From Solirubrobacter pauli (GTDB lineage Bacteria > Actinomycetota > Thermoleophilia > Solirubrobacterales > Solirubrobacteraceae): 64,000 bases of DNA. The position numbers and the translations under genes were made by a program. The stretch lies in NCBI RefSeq assembly GCF_003633755.1, contig NZ_RBIL01000002.1:1736001-1800000 (forward strand), read 5' to 3'. The notes beneath the pieces are model-generated. The model saw only the letters and a list, made by a program, of their open reading frames with translations, made no database searches and was not told the DNA's origin. Positions 16,484 to 27,764 of this stretch are shown piece by piece (the first letter of the stretch is position 1; every line of letters starts with the position of its first letter).

Positions 16484-18208
16484 CTAGAGCACCACGACCA
16501 CGAGCACGAGCAGCAGCAGCGCCGCCAGCACCACGACCCCGATGACCGCGTACCGCTCGACCGGCGTCCACTCCCGTTGACGCCCGGCCGCGCGCGTCGC
16601 CGGCACCCGCCGCGGCAACGGCGACAGCTCGGGCACGTCGACCTGCTCCCCACGCCGGATCGACGCCGCGAGGTCCGCCGCACGCGCCTCGGCCCGCTCG
16701 GCCCGCTCGATGGCAGCGGCGAGCTCCTCGTCCCGCACGGGAGCGACGAGCTCCGTGGTGGGCGGCGCGGCCGCACGCTCCCGCGCGCGGGCCTCGGCCG
16801 CGTCGGCCCGGGCGGCAGCGGCGTCGCGTGCCTCCTCGGCCGCGTTCGCCCGCACGGTCGCCTCGTCGCGCGCCTCCACGGCGGCGGCGAGCTCCTCGTC
16901 GTGCGGCGGAGCGACGAACTCCGTCGTGGCGGGCGCGGCGGCGAGCTCGCGCACGCGGGCCTCGGCGGCCTCCGCGCGGGCGACGGCCTCGTCGCGCGCG
17001 GCCTCGGCGCGCTGGATCGCGGCCTTGAGGTCCACGGTCGACGGAGCCGCGGCCGCGCGCGCGGCGAGCTCGTCGCGGGCCGCCTCGGCCCGTTCGGCGC
17101 GCTTGATCGCGGCGGCGAGCTCGTTGACCGGCGAGGCGGTCGCGGCTTCCGCGCGCTCGGCGCGCTGCAGGGCGTCGGCGAGCTCGCCGACGCGCGCCAG
17201 CGCCTCGGCCCGCGCAGCCTCCGCGCGAGCGAGTGCCTCGTCGCGCGCGGTCTCGGCCTCGTGCAGCGCGCCTTCGAGGCGGACGACCTCGTTCGCCCGC
17301 TCGACCGCGCTCGCGTGGTGGCCGGCGTGCGTCTCGAGCTGGCGCCGGGCGAGCTCGAGCTCCGCGCTGAGCCGCGCCCGGGCGGTGGTCTCCTCGGCGA
17401 GCTGCTGTTCGAGCTCGGCGATCCGGCGCGCGCGAGCGGCCGCTTCCTCGATCGCGGCGCTCGCGGGTGCGGTCGCGCCGGCGTCGGCGGGTGTGGCCCG
17501 GCTCGGCGTGCCCGCGCCGACGGCGCCCGCCGCACCGGCCCGCGCCGGCGGGTCCGACTCCGGGACGGGCCGTGGGGCGTCCGACGCGGTGGACCGGTCG
17601 GACGAGGCCGTCTCCGGGGCGTCCGCGGTGGCCTGTGCCGGCGAGTCCGTCTCCGGGGCGGGCCGTGGGGCCGTCCTCGGGGCGTCCGGCGCCGATGGCT
17701 GAGCCGGCGGGCCGTCCGGCTGCGCGGCGGCGTCCGGCAGGCCCGACGAGCCGGGCTGCGACGCATCCGGCGTCGCGGGTCGGACCCGCTCGCCCGGCGC
17801 GGCCTCGACCCGCGGCGGTGCGGGCGGCTTGGACGGTGCGGTCGGCGAGGGCTTCGTCGCCGTGCGCTTCGGGCGCGGGCGGGGCGTGAGCGTCACGGCG
17901 TGCGTGCCGGGTTCGCCGAGGTCGAGGACGACGTCCGGGGCGACTTCGAGGCGCGCGGCGGTGATCGGCTCGACGGGACCTCGCCAGGCGAAGGCGGCGA
18001 TCCAGGCGCCCTCGGCGTCGGGGGCCCAGGGCTTGTGGTCGAGCAAGGCGATCATCCGGCGACGGCGGCCGTCCACGCGGACATGGAGGGTGGGGCGCAT
18101 GAAGCGCTGGCCGCGCACGCCGAACCAGCGGCCACGGACTTCCAGCCGTTCGTCGTCCTGCCACTCGAAGCGTTCGAGCTCGAAGCTGAGCTCGTCAAGG
18201 CTCATCAT
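16484..18208 (-). CDS. tail-anchored coiled-coil protein with SFELERFEW-type N-terminal domain (paralogue 2)
   Basis: 574 residues with the same plan as the 9368-11521 protein. N-terminal domain (about 1-110) beginning LSFELERFEWQDDERLEVRG with GRWFGVRGQRFMRPTLHV and AAFAWRGPVEP; a long Pro/Ala/Asp/Ser-rich low-complexity linker (about 115-260); an Ala/Glu/Arg coiled coil (about 255-525) with repeated ARDEAVARAEAAEAR-type units; and a C-terminal membrane helix (AVIGVVVLAALLLLVLVVVV) ending at the last residue. No enzyme motif. Two ATGs at 18208 and 18205 are equivalent; the site upstream is weak. It diverges from the MFS gene with a 34-nt gap. Confidence 0.8.
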   Translation of the reverse strand: MMSLDELSFELERFEWQDDERLEVRGRWFGVRGQRFMRPTLHVRVDGRRRRMIALLDHKPWAPDAEGAWIAAFAWRGPVEPITAARLEVAPDVVLDLGEPGTHAVTLTPRPRPKRTATKPSPTAPSKPPAPPRVEAAPGERVRPATPDASQPGSSGLPDAAAQPDGPPAQPSAPDAPRTAPRPAPETDSPAQATADAPETASSDRSTASDAPRPVPESDPPARAGAAGAVGAGTPSRATPADAGATAPASAAIEEAAARARRIAELEQQLAEETTARARLSAELELARRQLETHAGHHASAVERANEVVRLEGALHEAETARDEALARAEAARAEALARVGELADALQRAERAEAATASPVNELAAAIKRAERAEAARDELAARAAAAPSTVDLKAAIQRAEAARDEAVARAEAAEARVRELAAAPATTEFVAPPHDEELAAAVEARDEATVRANAAEEARDAAAARADAAEARARERAAAPPTTELVAPVRDEELAAAIERAERAEARAADLAASIRRGEQVDVPELSPLPRRVPATRAAGRQREWTPVERYAVIGVVVLAALLLLVLVVVVL

Positions 18209-18242
18209 CGGTGCGGCTACCCATCGTAGGCTGTCCGGCCGG

Positions 18243-19490
18243 ATGAAGCGGCGCGTTGCGGTGGATCTCAGCGTCCTGCGCCAGTCCCGCGACCTGCGCC
18301 TGCTCGTGATCGGCGAGCTCTTCTCCGGGCTGGGATCGCAGGCGGCGCTGGTCGCGATCCCGTTCCAGATCTACCTCCTGACCGACTCGGCGGCGCTCGT
18401 CGGGCTGCTCGGGATCGTCGAGCTGGTCCCGATCGTGGTGTGCAGCCTGCTGGGCGGAGCGATCGCCGACCGGATCGAACGGCGTCGCCTGATGTTGACG
18501 GGCCAGGCGCTCGTCACGGCCTCCGCGATCACGCTGGCGGCCACGTCGGCGAGCGGCGACCCACCCGTCCCGCTGGTGTTCGCGCTCGCCGCGACCCTCG
18601 CCGCCGGCGCCACGCTCGACAACGTCACGCGGAGCGCGATCGTCCCCGCGCTCGCGAAGGACCGGCTGCGCGCCGCGCTCTCGCTCACCTACGGCTTGCA
18701 TCAGGTGTCGGCCGTCGCAGGACCGGCGCTCGGCGGACTCATGATCGCCGCGCTCGGCACCGCGTCCGCGTACACCGCGCAGGCGATCGGCTTCGTGATC
18801 ATGATGGGCATCACGCTCGCGCTGCCGCGCCTGTACCCGGCGCCGAGCGAGCAGGCGCACCCGCCGATCCTCGACTCGATCAAGGAGGGCCTGACGTTCG
18901 TCCGCGGCAACAGCGCGCTGATGGGCTCGTTCGCCGCCGACCTCGTGGCGATGACGTTCGGCATGCCCCGCGCGCTGTTCGCCGTGCTCGCGCTCACCGT
19001 CTACGACGCCGGCGCGACCGGCACCGGCATCCTCTACGCGTCCGTGTCCGCGGGCGCGGTCGTCGCCGCGCTGTCGACCGGCTGGGTCGAGCACGCGCGC
19101 TGGCTCGGCCGGATCGTGATCGGCGCCGTGATCGTCTGGGGCCTCGCGATCGCCGCCGCCGGCTTGATGCCGAGCCTGTGGCCCGCGGCCGCCCTGCTCG
19201 CGCTCGCCGGCGCCGCCGACAGCATCAGCGCCGTGTGCCGCAGCATCATCAACCAGACCGTCACCCCCGAGCACCTCCGGGGCCGGATGTCGGCGATCTT
19301 CATGCTCGTCGTGACCAGCGGCCCGCGCCTCGGCGACCTGGAGGCGGGTGTCGCCGCCTCCCTCACCACGGCGGGCGTCGCCGTCGTGTCAGGCGGCCTC
19401 GTCTGCGTTGCCGGCGTGTTGGTGATCGCCGCGCTCTTCCCCGCCCTCGCCGCCTACGACGGACGGGTCCAGAGCGGCGTGCGGGCTTGA
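18243..19490 (+). CDS. MFS exporter (MFS_3/enterobactin-exporter-like)
   Basis: 415 residues with about twelve membrane helices. The N-terminus (LRQSRDLRLLVIGELFSGLG) and the GGAIADRIERRRLML loop between helices 2 and 3 are typical of the EntS/DHA3 group, which exports siderophores or drugs. I chose the ATG at 18243 because it leaves a short cytoplasmic tail before helix 1; longer in-frame extensions overlap the divergent coiled-coil gene. The last 102 bases overlap the convergent gene at 19389-20711, an unusually long 3' overlap. Substrate unknown; no biosynthetic cluster is adjacent. Confidence 0.82.
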   Translation: MKRRVAVDLSVLRQSRDLRLLVIGELFSGLGSQAALVAIPFQIYLLTDSAALVGLLGIVELVPIVVCSLLGGAIADRIERRRLMLTGQALVTASAITLAATSASGDPPVPLVFALAATLAAGATLDNVTRSAIVPALAKDRLRAALSLTYGLHQVSAVAGPALGGLMIAALGTASAYTAQAIGFVIMMGITLALPRLYPAPSEQAHPPILDSIKEGLTFVRGNSALMGSFAADLVAMTFGMPRALFAVLALTVYDAGATGTGILYASVSAGAVVAALSTGWVEHARWLGRIVIGAVIVWGLAIAAAGLMPSLWPAAALLALAGAADSISAVCRSIINQTVTPEHLRGRMSAIFMLVVTSGPRLGDLEAGVAASLTTAGVAVVSGGLVCVAGVLVIAALFPALAAYDGRVQSGVRA

Positions 19491-20711
19491 CGGCGTCCCC
19501 GCCGCCGCGGCCTTGGCCGTGATCGTGATCTTCACCTCGTCGTAGCTCTTCGTGCCTCCGGCCCGCACGGTGATCGTCCCCGCCGTGTCGCCGATCTTCA
19601 CGACCCCCGAGGCGCTCACCGAGCAGCCCAGCTTCTCGCCCTGGATCGAGAACGTCGGCTTCGGGTTCTTGCCCTCGCCGTCGACGCTGACCTGCACCTC
19701 GTTCTGCGCCCATTTGCCCGACTTGGGCTTGGCGGGCGACGCCTCGACCGTCGTCTTGTCCGCCTTGGCGCTGCGGAAGACGGCCGGGCCGACGTACGGG
19801 ATGTGCTCGCTCGCCTTGCCCGCCCCGATCCGCATCGCGAGCTTGCCGTCCTTCTCGACCAGCTCGCGGACGTGCTCGGTGGTGGTGAACGGCGCGTCCT
19901 CGAGCGTGTCCGACGGCAGCGTCCGCGCGTGGAGCTTCTGCGTCATCTTGAAGCCCTGCGGAAGCGCCTTCGCGGGCGACGGGTTCGACGCGTTCTTCAC
20001 GAACGGCGCCGCGTCGATGCCGGCGGTGCTGATCGAGACCTTGTCGACCGTGTTCATCGCGCCCGCGCTCGACAGGAACCATCCCTTCGAGCCGGCCGCG
20101 TTCGCCGTCAGCTGGAAGTCGTCGCCAAAGGGCGTCTTCGCGCTGTGGGAGTCGAACTTCTCGTTGATGTTCGCGTCCGCGAGCCCGGACTGGCCCGCCC
20201 CGGACGAGTTGAACGTGTGCGTGAAGTGCGCCTCGTAGTTGCCGGCGACCGAGGACGCGGTCGACGCGATGTCCTTGGGCTTCTCGATCACGCGGAACGG
20301 CGCGTCCCCGAACGAGACGGCGTTGGTCGCCTTCGCCTTCAGCGTGCCGCCGGGCTGCTTGGCGTCCACGGAGACGACGCCGGTCGTCTCGTCGATCTTC
20401 GTCCCCGCCGCGGCCGACGCGGTCCCGGCCTCGAGCGTCCACTTGACGCCGGTCACGCCCGCCGGCTTGGCCGCGGCCGTGATGCTCGTGCCCGCCTCGA
20501 GCGGCAGCGTCGCCTTCTGCGGCGTCACCGTGACGCCGGACAGCGGCTTGTCCGCCGTCTCCTCGCGGGCGAGCGTGCCGGCCGCGATCGCCCGGCAGAC
20601 GGCCTGGTTACCCGCCGTCCGCTGGAGGGACAGGATCGCCGGCTCGCTCATCCGGAGCGTCGGCGCCTTCGGCTGACTGCTTTCCGGCTCGTTGGCGCGC
20701 AGACGCTCCAT
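19389..20711 (-). CDS. AGNQAV-motif protein with Ig-like repeats
   Basis: 440 residues, no signal peptide. The N-terminus holds MSEPAILSLQRTAGNQAVCR (about residues 21-40). Next comes a bacterial Ig-like (BIG2-type) domain at about 55-145 (VTVTPQKATLPLEAGTSITA, then GTKIDETTGVVSVDAKQPGG). A middle domain at about 145-310 contains HFTHTFNSSGAGQSG and DDFQLTANAAGSKGW. A second Ig-like segment near 340-410 (PTFSIQGEKLGCSVSASGVV) precedes an acidic tail. From memory, LQRTAGNQAV-type motifs recur at the N-termini of proteins linked to extracellular contractile injection systems, often beside DUF4157. The ATG at 20711 is one option; the one at about 20651 would start at MSEPAIL. The 5' part overlaps the next small gene by about 104 nt. 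Confidence 0.65.
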   Translation of the reverse strand: MERLRANEPESSQPKAPTLRMSEPAILSLQRTAGNQAVCRAIAAGTLAREETADKPLSGVTVTPQKATLPLEAGTSITAAAKPAGVTGVKWTLEAGTASAAAGTKIDETTGVVSVDAKQPGGTLKAKATNAVSFGDAPFRVIEKPKDIASTASSVAGNYEAHFTHTFNSSGAGQSGLADANINEKFDSHSAKTPFGDDFQLTANAAGSKGWFLSSAGAMNTVDKVSISTAGIDAAPFVKNASNPSPAKALPQGFKMTQKLHARTLPSDTLEDAPFTTTEHVRELVEKDGKLAMRIGAGKASEHIPYVGPAVFRSAKADKTTVEASPAKPKSGKWAQNEVQVSVDGEGKNPKPTFSIQGEKLGCSVSASGVVKIGDTAGTITVRAGGTKSYDEVKITITAKAAAAGTPSSPHAALDPSVVGGEGGEERGDHQHAGNADEAA

Positions 20712-20811
20712 CGGCCGACACTACAGGCGCCACCCGTCCCTCGGCAATGGCGCGCCCCACCGCCTGGTTCCCCGCGGTCATCTGCATCGACCGCAGGACC
20801 TCGTCGGACAT
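20608..20811 (-). CDS. 67-residue AGNQAV-motif peptide overlapping the next gene
   Basis: Begins MSDEVLRSMQMTAGNQAVGR, closely matching the internal MSEPAILSLQRTAGNQAVCR of the next gene in a different frame. A good site (GAGAGG, about 8 nt upstream of ATG 20811) and a gap of only 11 nt after the sugar dehydrogenase support this start. After about residue 31 the sequence (SADGASARQRAG onward) looks like an out-of-frame reading of the neighbour's N-terminus. It could be a true small protein, a frameshifted N-terminal half of the neighbour, or a duplicated docking motif. Confidence 0.55.
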   Translation of the reverse strand: MSDEVLRSMQMTAGNQAVGRAIAEGRVAPVVSADGASARQRAGKQSAEGADAPDERAGDPVPPADGG

Positions 20812-20822
20812 CGGGACGCCTC

Positions 20823-21919
20823 TCATACCTTGATCGCCACGATCCGGTCGTCGCCCGCACGCGGGGAGCCGCGCCCGTCGCGGTTGGACGTCGCCACCCA
20901 CAGCGTGCCGTCCGGCGCCGCGACGACCGTGCGGATGCGCCCGTAGCGCCCGCTCAGCAGCTTCGTCGGCTTGCCCGCGGACGCGCCGTCGAGCGGGATC
21001 TTCCACACGCACTCGCCCTGCAGCGCGGCCACGTACAGCGTGCGGCCGATGATCGCGGCGCCGCTCGGCGAGGCCTCCGACGTCGCCCAGGTCACCTTCG
21101 GGTTGGTGAACTTCCCCCCGGACGTGGAGCCGGTGCCCTCGACCTCCGGCCAGCCGTAGTTGCGGCCGCGCCGGATCAGGTTGACCTCGTCGCGCGTGTT
21201 CTGGCCGAACTCGCTCGCCCACAGCCGGCCGGACCGGTCCCAGGCGAGGCCCTGGACGTTGCGGTGCCCGAGCGACCACACGTGCACGCCGCCGCCGTCC
21301 GGGTCCATCCGCAGGATCTTCCCGTTGCGCGACTTCGGCTGCTGGGCCAGCGACGTGTCCCCCGCGTCGCCGACGCCCGCGTAGAGCTTGCCGTCCGGCC
21401 CGAACGCGATCCGCCCGCCGTTGTGGATGGACGCGCTGCGGAGCCCCCTCAGCACGACCCGCGCCTTGCCGCCGAGCTTGAACCGCACGATCCGGTTGTC
21501 ACCGGACGTCGACGTCAGGTACGCGTACACGAGCCCGTCGGACCCGTACGACGGCGAGACCGCGAGCCCGAGCAGCCCGCCCTCACCCGCGTTGCGCGCC
21601 ACCCCGGGCACGGTCATGACCCGCTCGGGATCGCCGCCGTCGGCCGGGATGCGCAGGATGCGCGCCGTGGTGCGCTCGGCGACGAGCGCGTCGCCGTTCG
21701 GCAGGAACGCGATCCCCCACGGCACCTCGAGACCGGTCGCCACGACCCGGCGCGCCGGCACGGCCTTCGGGGTCGGCGAAGGCCCGGGCGTCTCGTTCGG
21801 CGTGGCGGTCGCCGGGGCGGTCGTGGCCTTCGGCGCGGCCGCCTGCTCGGGCGCCGGCTCGTCGGAGGAAGACCCACATCCGACGAGGGCTGCCGTGCAG
21901 AGCAGGGCCGCGAGCGGTC

Positions 21920-21923
<4 letters not shown>
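20823..21923 (-). CDS. PQQ-type glucose/sorbosone dehydrogenase family lipoprotein
   Basis: 366 residues. Lipoprotein signal peptide MRPLAALLCTAALVGCGSSS (lipobox LVGC, acylated Cys16), a Thr/Pro/Ala-rich spacer (about 25-55), then a six-bladed beta-propeller of the soluble glucose dehydrogenase family: LEVPWGIAFLPNGDALVAER, GGLLGLAVSP, HNGGRIAFGPDGKLYAGVGD with the catalytic-type His, GHRNVQGLAWD, and LWASEFGQNTRDEVNLI. Relatives oxidise aldoses outside the membrane, some with PQQ; the true substrate is unknown. GTG start, overlapping the response regulator stop by 4 nt, a rare linkage of a secreted enzyme to signalling genes. Confidence 0.85.
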
Positions 21924-23900
<1,977 letters not shown>

Positions 23901-23904
<4 letters not shown>

Positions 23905-25094
23905 TGCTTGCGCACCAGGAACGCGGCGACGTCGTCGAGCAGCGGGCCGCCGTTGAGCTCCTCGGCGCGCTCCACGAGCGCGGCGACCAGGCTCGGCGAG
24001 CCCTTGTCGACCTCGCCGCGGACCATGGCTTCGAGCCCTTCGCCCCCGAGCCGCCCGGCACCGATGCCGATGCGCCCCTCGATCAGGCCGTCCGTGTAGA
24101 GCAGCAGGGACCAGCGCTCGGGCAGCTGGTGCTCGTGCGCGGTCCAGTGGAAGTCGTCGACGACGCCGAGCGGCGGCTCGCCCTGCGCAGGTTCGAGGCC
24201 CTTGATCTCCGCGTCGGTGATCAGCAGCGGCGGCGGGTGGCCGGCCAGCTGGATCTTCACGCTGCGCTTGTCCGGCGCGATCGTGACCATGCAGAGCGTC
24301 GTGAACATCCACGTGTGGTGGCGCTCGTGGCCGTGCATGACCTGCAGCGTCGGCAGCAGCTCCTCCGCCGTGCGCCCGCCGATGACCAGCGTACGCCAGG
24401 CGATCCGCAGCGAGACGCCGAGCGCCGCCGCGTCCGGCCCGTGCCCGCTGACGTCCGCGATCACGGCGTGGACGGTGCCGTCCTCGGTCTGGACCGCGTC
24501 GTAGAAGTCACCGCCGAGGAGCGCGCGGCGCCGGCCCGGCCGGTAGTGCGCGCTGAGCAGGAGTGCCTCGTCGTGGACCAGCGGGGCGGGCAGCAGGCCG
24601 CGCTCGAGGCGGGCGTTCTCCTCGGCGTGCAGGCGCGCGACCTCGAGCTCGCGCCGCGCCTCGTCGGCCCGCAGGCGCTCGACCGCGTAGTGGACGGCGC
24701 GCGTGAGGCCCTGCCCGTCGATCTGGCCCTTGACGAGGTAGTCCTGCGCGCCGGCGCCGACGGCTTCCATCCCGCGCCGCTCGTCGTCCAGACCGGTGAG
24801 GACGAGCACGGCCATGTCCGCGCGGTCGGCCTTCAGGCGGTGCAGGCCGGACAGGCCCTGCGCGTCCGGGAGGTCCAGGTCCAGCAGGACGCAGTCGATC
24901 TCGGCCAGGTCCTCGCGGCGCGCCTCGGCGAGCGTCTGCGCGCGCACGATCTCCATGTACGCGCCACTGATGTTGAAGAGCTCCTCGACGAGCAGCGCGT
25001 CGCCGTCGTCGTCCTCGACGAGCAGCAGGCGGATGGGACCAGAGCTCGCCGCGGTGTCACGCGGCGCTCGGTTGACGGTCTCGGGAGGAATCAA
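23901..25094 (-). CDS. response regulator with PP2C/SpoIIE phosphatase output (RsbU-like)
   Basis: 397 residues. Receiver domain (about 20-145; VEDDDGDALL, Asp72 in LLDLDLPD, YLVKGQ), a short coiled linker ARRELEVARLHAEENARLER, then a PP2C-type serine phosphatase (about 165-395) with metal-binding Asp residues in LGGDFYDAV and ADVSGHGPDAA, and LLLYTDGLIEG. Such proteins dephosphorylate anti-sigma-factor antagonists in partner-switching systems. No STAS or RsbW-type partner is in the window, so its target lies elsewhere. The start appears to be TTG at 25094 with no clear ribosome site. It is first in the overlapping run RR-PP2C, kinase, Rcp1-like, dehydrogenase. Confidence 0.9.
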
Positions 25095-25130
25095 GAAATC
25101 GGTGAGGTCGGGCCCGGAGGCCGACCCACT

Positions 25131-25436
25131 CTACCCGGCGGTTCGAAGCGTAATCCCCAGTTGCGCGGCCGCCAGGCCGAGCGCGAGGCTGCCGACGATG
25201 TTCAGCGCCGCCGCGGGCTTGGAGAGCCGTTCGGTCTCCAGCATCCAGGTCGAGAAGGTCGTGTACGCGCCCGCGAACCCCGTACCGAGCACGAGGTTCT
25301 CACCGATCAGGCCGAGCACGAAGGCGCCGCTGACGTTGACCGCCAACGTGCCGAACGGGACCGGCAGCCGACTCGACAGCAGGAAGCGCGAGACCGCCCC
25401 CAGACCGCCGGCGAGCGCGAGCAGGAGCACGGTCAC
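25131..25436 (-). CDS. crcB: fluoride channel Fluc/CrcB, copy 1
   Basis: 101 residues, four membrane helices. [25 protein letters not shown] and [17 protein letters not shown] are the conserved Fluc segments (the TTFS break and the Asn-containing helix line the fluoride pore). Fluc channels are dual-topology dimers that expel fluoride. The GTG start overlaps the second crcB stop by 4 nt, so the pair is co-translated and may form homo- or heterodimers. Confidence 0.93.
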   Translation of the reverse strand: MTVLLLALAGGLGAVSRFLLSSRLPVPFGTLAVNVSGAFVLGLIGENLVLGTGFAGAYTTFSTWMLETERLSKPAAALNIVGSLALGLAAAQLGITLRTAG

Positions 25437-25729
25437 ACGCGCCTCCCGAGCGTCACCGCGGCGTAGCCGAGCACGACTGATGCCACGGCGTAGGCGATCG
25501 CCTCACCGAGTGCCAGGTCCTCGAGCAGCTCCACCTGCATCGTGGAGAACGTCGTGAACGCGCCGCAGAACCCGGTGCCGAGGAAGCGGGGCGAGCGCGT
25601 GACGACCGCCCCGAGGATGAACGCCCCGAGCACGTTGACCAGCAGCGTGTGCCACGGCACCGGCAGCAGCTCGTTGACGCCCGCGCGGGCGAGCGCGCCC
25701 AGGCACCCGCCCGCGAAGACCGCGAGCAC
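25433..25729 (-). CDS. crcB: fluoride channel Fluc/CrcB, copy 2
   Basis: 98 residues, four membrane helices with [28 protein letters not shown] and [19 protein letters not shown]. The GTG at 25729 is the only start codon after the PNPOx stop and aligns with the family N-terminus; no good ribosome site is visible. It lies 38 nt after the PNPOx gene. I looked for a fluoride riboswitch in front of the pair and did not see one. Confidence 0.88.
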   Translation of the reverse strand: MLAVFAGGCLGALARAGVNELLPVPWHTLLVNVLGAFILGAVVTRSPRFLGTGFCGAFTTFSTMQVELLEDLALGEAIAYAVASVVLGYAAVTLGRRV

Positions 25730-25767
25730 CTCGGCCCGCGGCGGCGTGGAACGGGTGGTGGCGCCGC

Positions 25768-26337
25768 TCAGGACAGGGCGGGCAGGCCGTCGATGGACAC
25801 GCGGTTGTGCTTGGCCTCGTAGGCGCGCATGGCGCCGGGGCCTTCCACGCGGATGCGCTTGGCGGTCGAGAGGTCGCTGTGCGGGCGCTCGCCCTCGTAG
25901 GCCAGCAGCGGCACGCCGTAGCCGCACGAGTCGGCGATCCGCTCCACGTGCACGACGATGATCGCGCGGCGCGCCTCCGCGGCCTCGGGCTCGTGGAAGC
26001 CGAGCGCCAGCAGCTCGTCGAACCGCGGGTCGTCCGGCAGGACCACCTCGCCGCGACCGTGCAGGCGCAGGATCCGCGGCGGGCCCTGGAACGCGCACAG
26101 CATCACGACGACGCGGCCGTTGTCACGGATGTGCGCGATCGTCTCCGCGCCGCTGCCGACGATGTCCAGGTAGGCCACCGTGTGCTCGTCGAGGACCCGC
26201 AGGGACCCGATCGGCCCCTTCGGCGAGACGTTGATGTGCCCGTCGGTCGCCGTCGGGGCGGTGCCGACGAAGAACATCGACTGCTTGTCGATCCACTTGC
26301 GCTGGTGGTCGTCGATGCTCTCGTAGATCCGCCCCAT
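25768..26337 (-). CDS. pyridoxamine 5'-phosphate oxidase family (flavin/split-barrel) protein
   Basis: 189 residues, split beta-barrel of the PNPOx-like group. [38 protein letters not shown] and [20 protein letters not shown] are typical of the subfamily binding FMN or F420, with [15 protein letters not shown] near the C-terminus. True pyridoxine synthesis is unlikely; relatives are reductases of unknown substrate. The ATG at 26337 gives the family start; the huge open frame upstream is antisense to other genes. It sits 11 nt after the FAD oxidase stop, likely one transcript. Confidence 0.85.
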   Translation of the reverse strand: MGRIYESIDDHQRKWIDKQSMFFVGTAPTATDGHINVSPKGPIGSLRVLDEHTVAYLDIVGSGAETIAHIRDNGRVVVMLCAFQGPPRILRLHGRGEVVLPDDPRFDELLALGFHEPEAAEARRAIIVVHVERIADSCGYGVPLLAYEGERPHSDLSTAKRIRVEGPGAMRAYEAKHNRVSIDGLPALS

Positions 26338-26348
26338 GGCGGGTGAGT

Positions 26349-27698
26349 CTAGATCGCGTGGTTGGCGTGGATCACGTTGTCGGGGTCCATCCGCTCCTTG
26401 ACCGCGCGCAGGCGCGCCCAGGCGTCGGTCGGGAACGTCTCGGAGAGATCCACCCGGTCCTCGGCGAAATTCAGGTAGTGCCCGCGGTTCGTCCACGGGG
26501 CGAGCGCGGCCTTGATCTCGAATATCCGCTGCCGCTTGGCCGCGGCCATCTCCGCGTCGAGCACGAGGCCGCCCATGAACAGGACGAAGGCGGCGTCCAC
26601 GCCGGCGGCGGCGCCGTGGCCCGGGGTCGCACGCCGCAGGGCGCCGCCGCACTGGCGCAGCTCGACCACGTCGAGCGGGCTGCCCGAGCCCGGGCCGGCA
26701 AGCGTCACCAGCTCGGCGATCGCCTCCACGGGCAGGGACTCGACCAGCGCGGTGTCGGCGGTCATCGGCATCGGGTCCTCGGGGTCCTGGTGCAGGCGGG
26801 CGAGCGCCGGCGCGGGGACCATCGCGAACGTGTCGATCTCCGGGCCGAGCGCCCGCAGCGGCGCGAGCGTCGCCGGGTCGCCCTGGACGGCGCCGTCGAT
26901 CATCACGACGTTGCGGCCGCGCAGGAACTCGGGCAGCGCCTCGATCGGCGGCAGCTGCATGAGCCGCAGGGACGTGGTGACGTCGTCCGGGGCGGTCCGC
27001 GCCCAGTCGGCGTAGGCGGTCAGGACGCGCTCGGCCTGGCTCCAGTCCCAGAGCATGAAGCCCGCGTAGATCTCCCGCAGCGGGTAGAGCCGGAACTCGA
27101 GCGCGGTCACGATCCCGAAGTTGCCGCCGCCGCCCCGCAGCGCCCAGAAGAGCTCCGGATCGTGCTGCGCGTCCGTGCGCACGTGCTCCCCATCGGCCGT
27201 GACGAGCTCGATCGCGGTGACGCTGTTGGCCTGCAGCCCGTGGCTGCGCGCGAGCCAACCCATGCCGCCGCCGAGCGAGTACCCGGTGACGCTGACGGTC
27301 GGCGAGGACCCGTGCAGCGCGATCAGCCCGTGCGGCGCCGCCGCGTCGACCACGTCCTCCCACAGCGCGCCCGCCTCCGTGCGGGCGATCCGGCCGGCCG
27401 CGTCGATCTCGACGCCGCGCATCCCGCTCGTCTTGACGAGGACGGTGCCGCTCAGGTCCCCGAGCGGGCCGGCGTTGTGGCCGGTCGCCTGCCCGGCGAC
27501 ACGCAGTCCCTGCGCCCTCGCGGCGGCGACGACCTCGGCCACCTCCGTCGCGTCGGCGGGATAGGCGACGGCGGCGGGCCGCTGGTCGAGCGCCAGGTTG
27601 AAGCCGGAACGGGCCGCGTCGTAGCCGTCGTCCCCGGGGAGTGCGACAGCGCCGCCGCAGAGATCGCGGAGCGCGGGGACGGGATCGATCATCGTCAT
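26349..27698 (-). CDS. FAD-dependent oxidase with BBE domain
   Basis: 449 residues. PCMH-type FAD domain (about 35-215): PADATEVAEVVAAARAQGL, ATGHNAGP carrying the His used for covalent 8-alpha flavin attachment, GYSLGGGMGWLARSHG, and GGGGNFGIVTALEF; C-terminal berberine-bridge segment RGHYLNFAED and DPDNVIHANHAI. The usual cysteine of bicovalent members is replaced within GYSLGGG, so monocovalent flavinylation is expected. Relatives oxidise sugars or natural products; the substrate is unknown. Two close start codons (MTM) are equivalent. Confidence 0.88.
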   Translation of the reverse strand: MTMIDPVPALRDLCGGAVALPGDDGYDAARSGFNLALDQRPAAVAYPADATEVAEVVAAARAQGLRVAGQATGHNAGPLGDLSGTVLVKTSGMRGVEIDAAGRIARTEAGALWEDVVDAAAPHGLIALHGSSPTVSVTGYSLGGGMGWLARSHGLQANSVTAIELVTADGEHVRTDAQHDPELFWALRGGGGNFGIVTALEFRLYPLREIYAGFMLWDWSQAERVLTAYADWARTAPDDVTTSLRLMQLPPIEALPEFLRGRNVVMIDGAVQGDPATLAPLRALGPEIDTFAMVPAPALARLHQDPEDPMPMTADTALVESLPVEAIAELVTLAGPGSGSPLDVVELRQCGGALRRATPGHGAAAGVDAAFVLFMGGLVLDAEMAAAKRQRIFEIKAALAPWTNRGHYLNFAEDRVDLSETFPTDAWARLRAVKERMDPDNVIHANHAI

Positions 27699-27764
27699 GC
27701 CGGCACCGTCGCCCGCGCGGGTTGCCGCGGCCTTGCCGCGAGGTTGCCCGCCCCTTGCTTCGCG

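Noticed and set aside
25729-26400. Fluoride riboswitch in front of the crcB pair
   Set aside because: I saw no match to the conserved fluoride aptamer core upstream of either gene.
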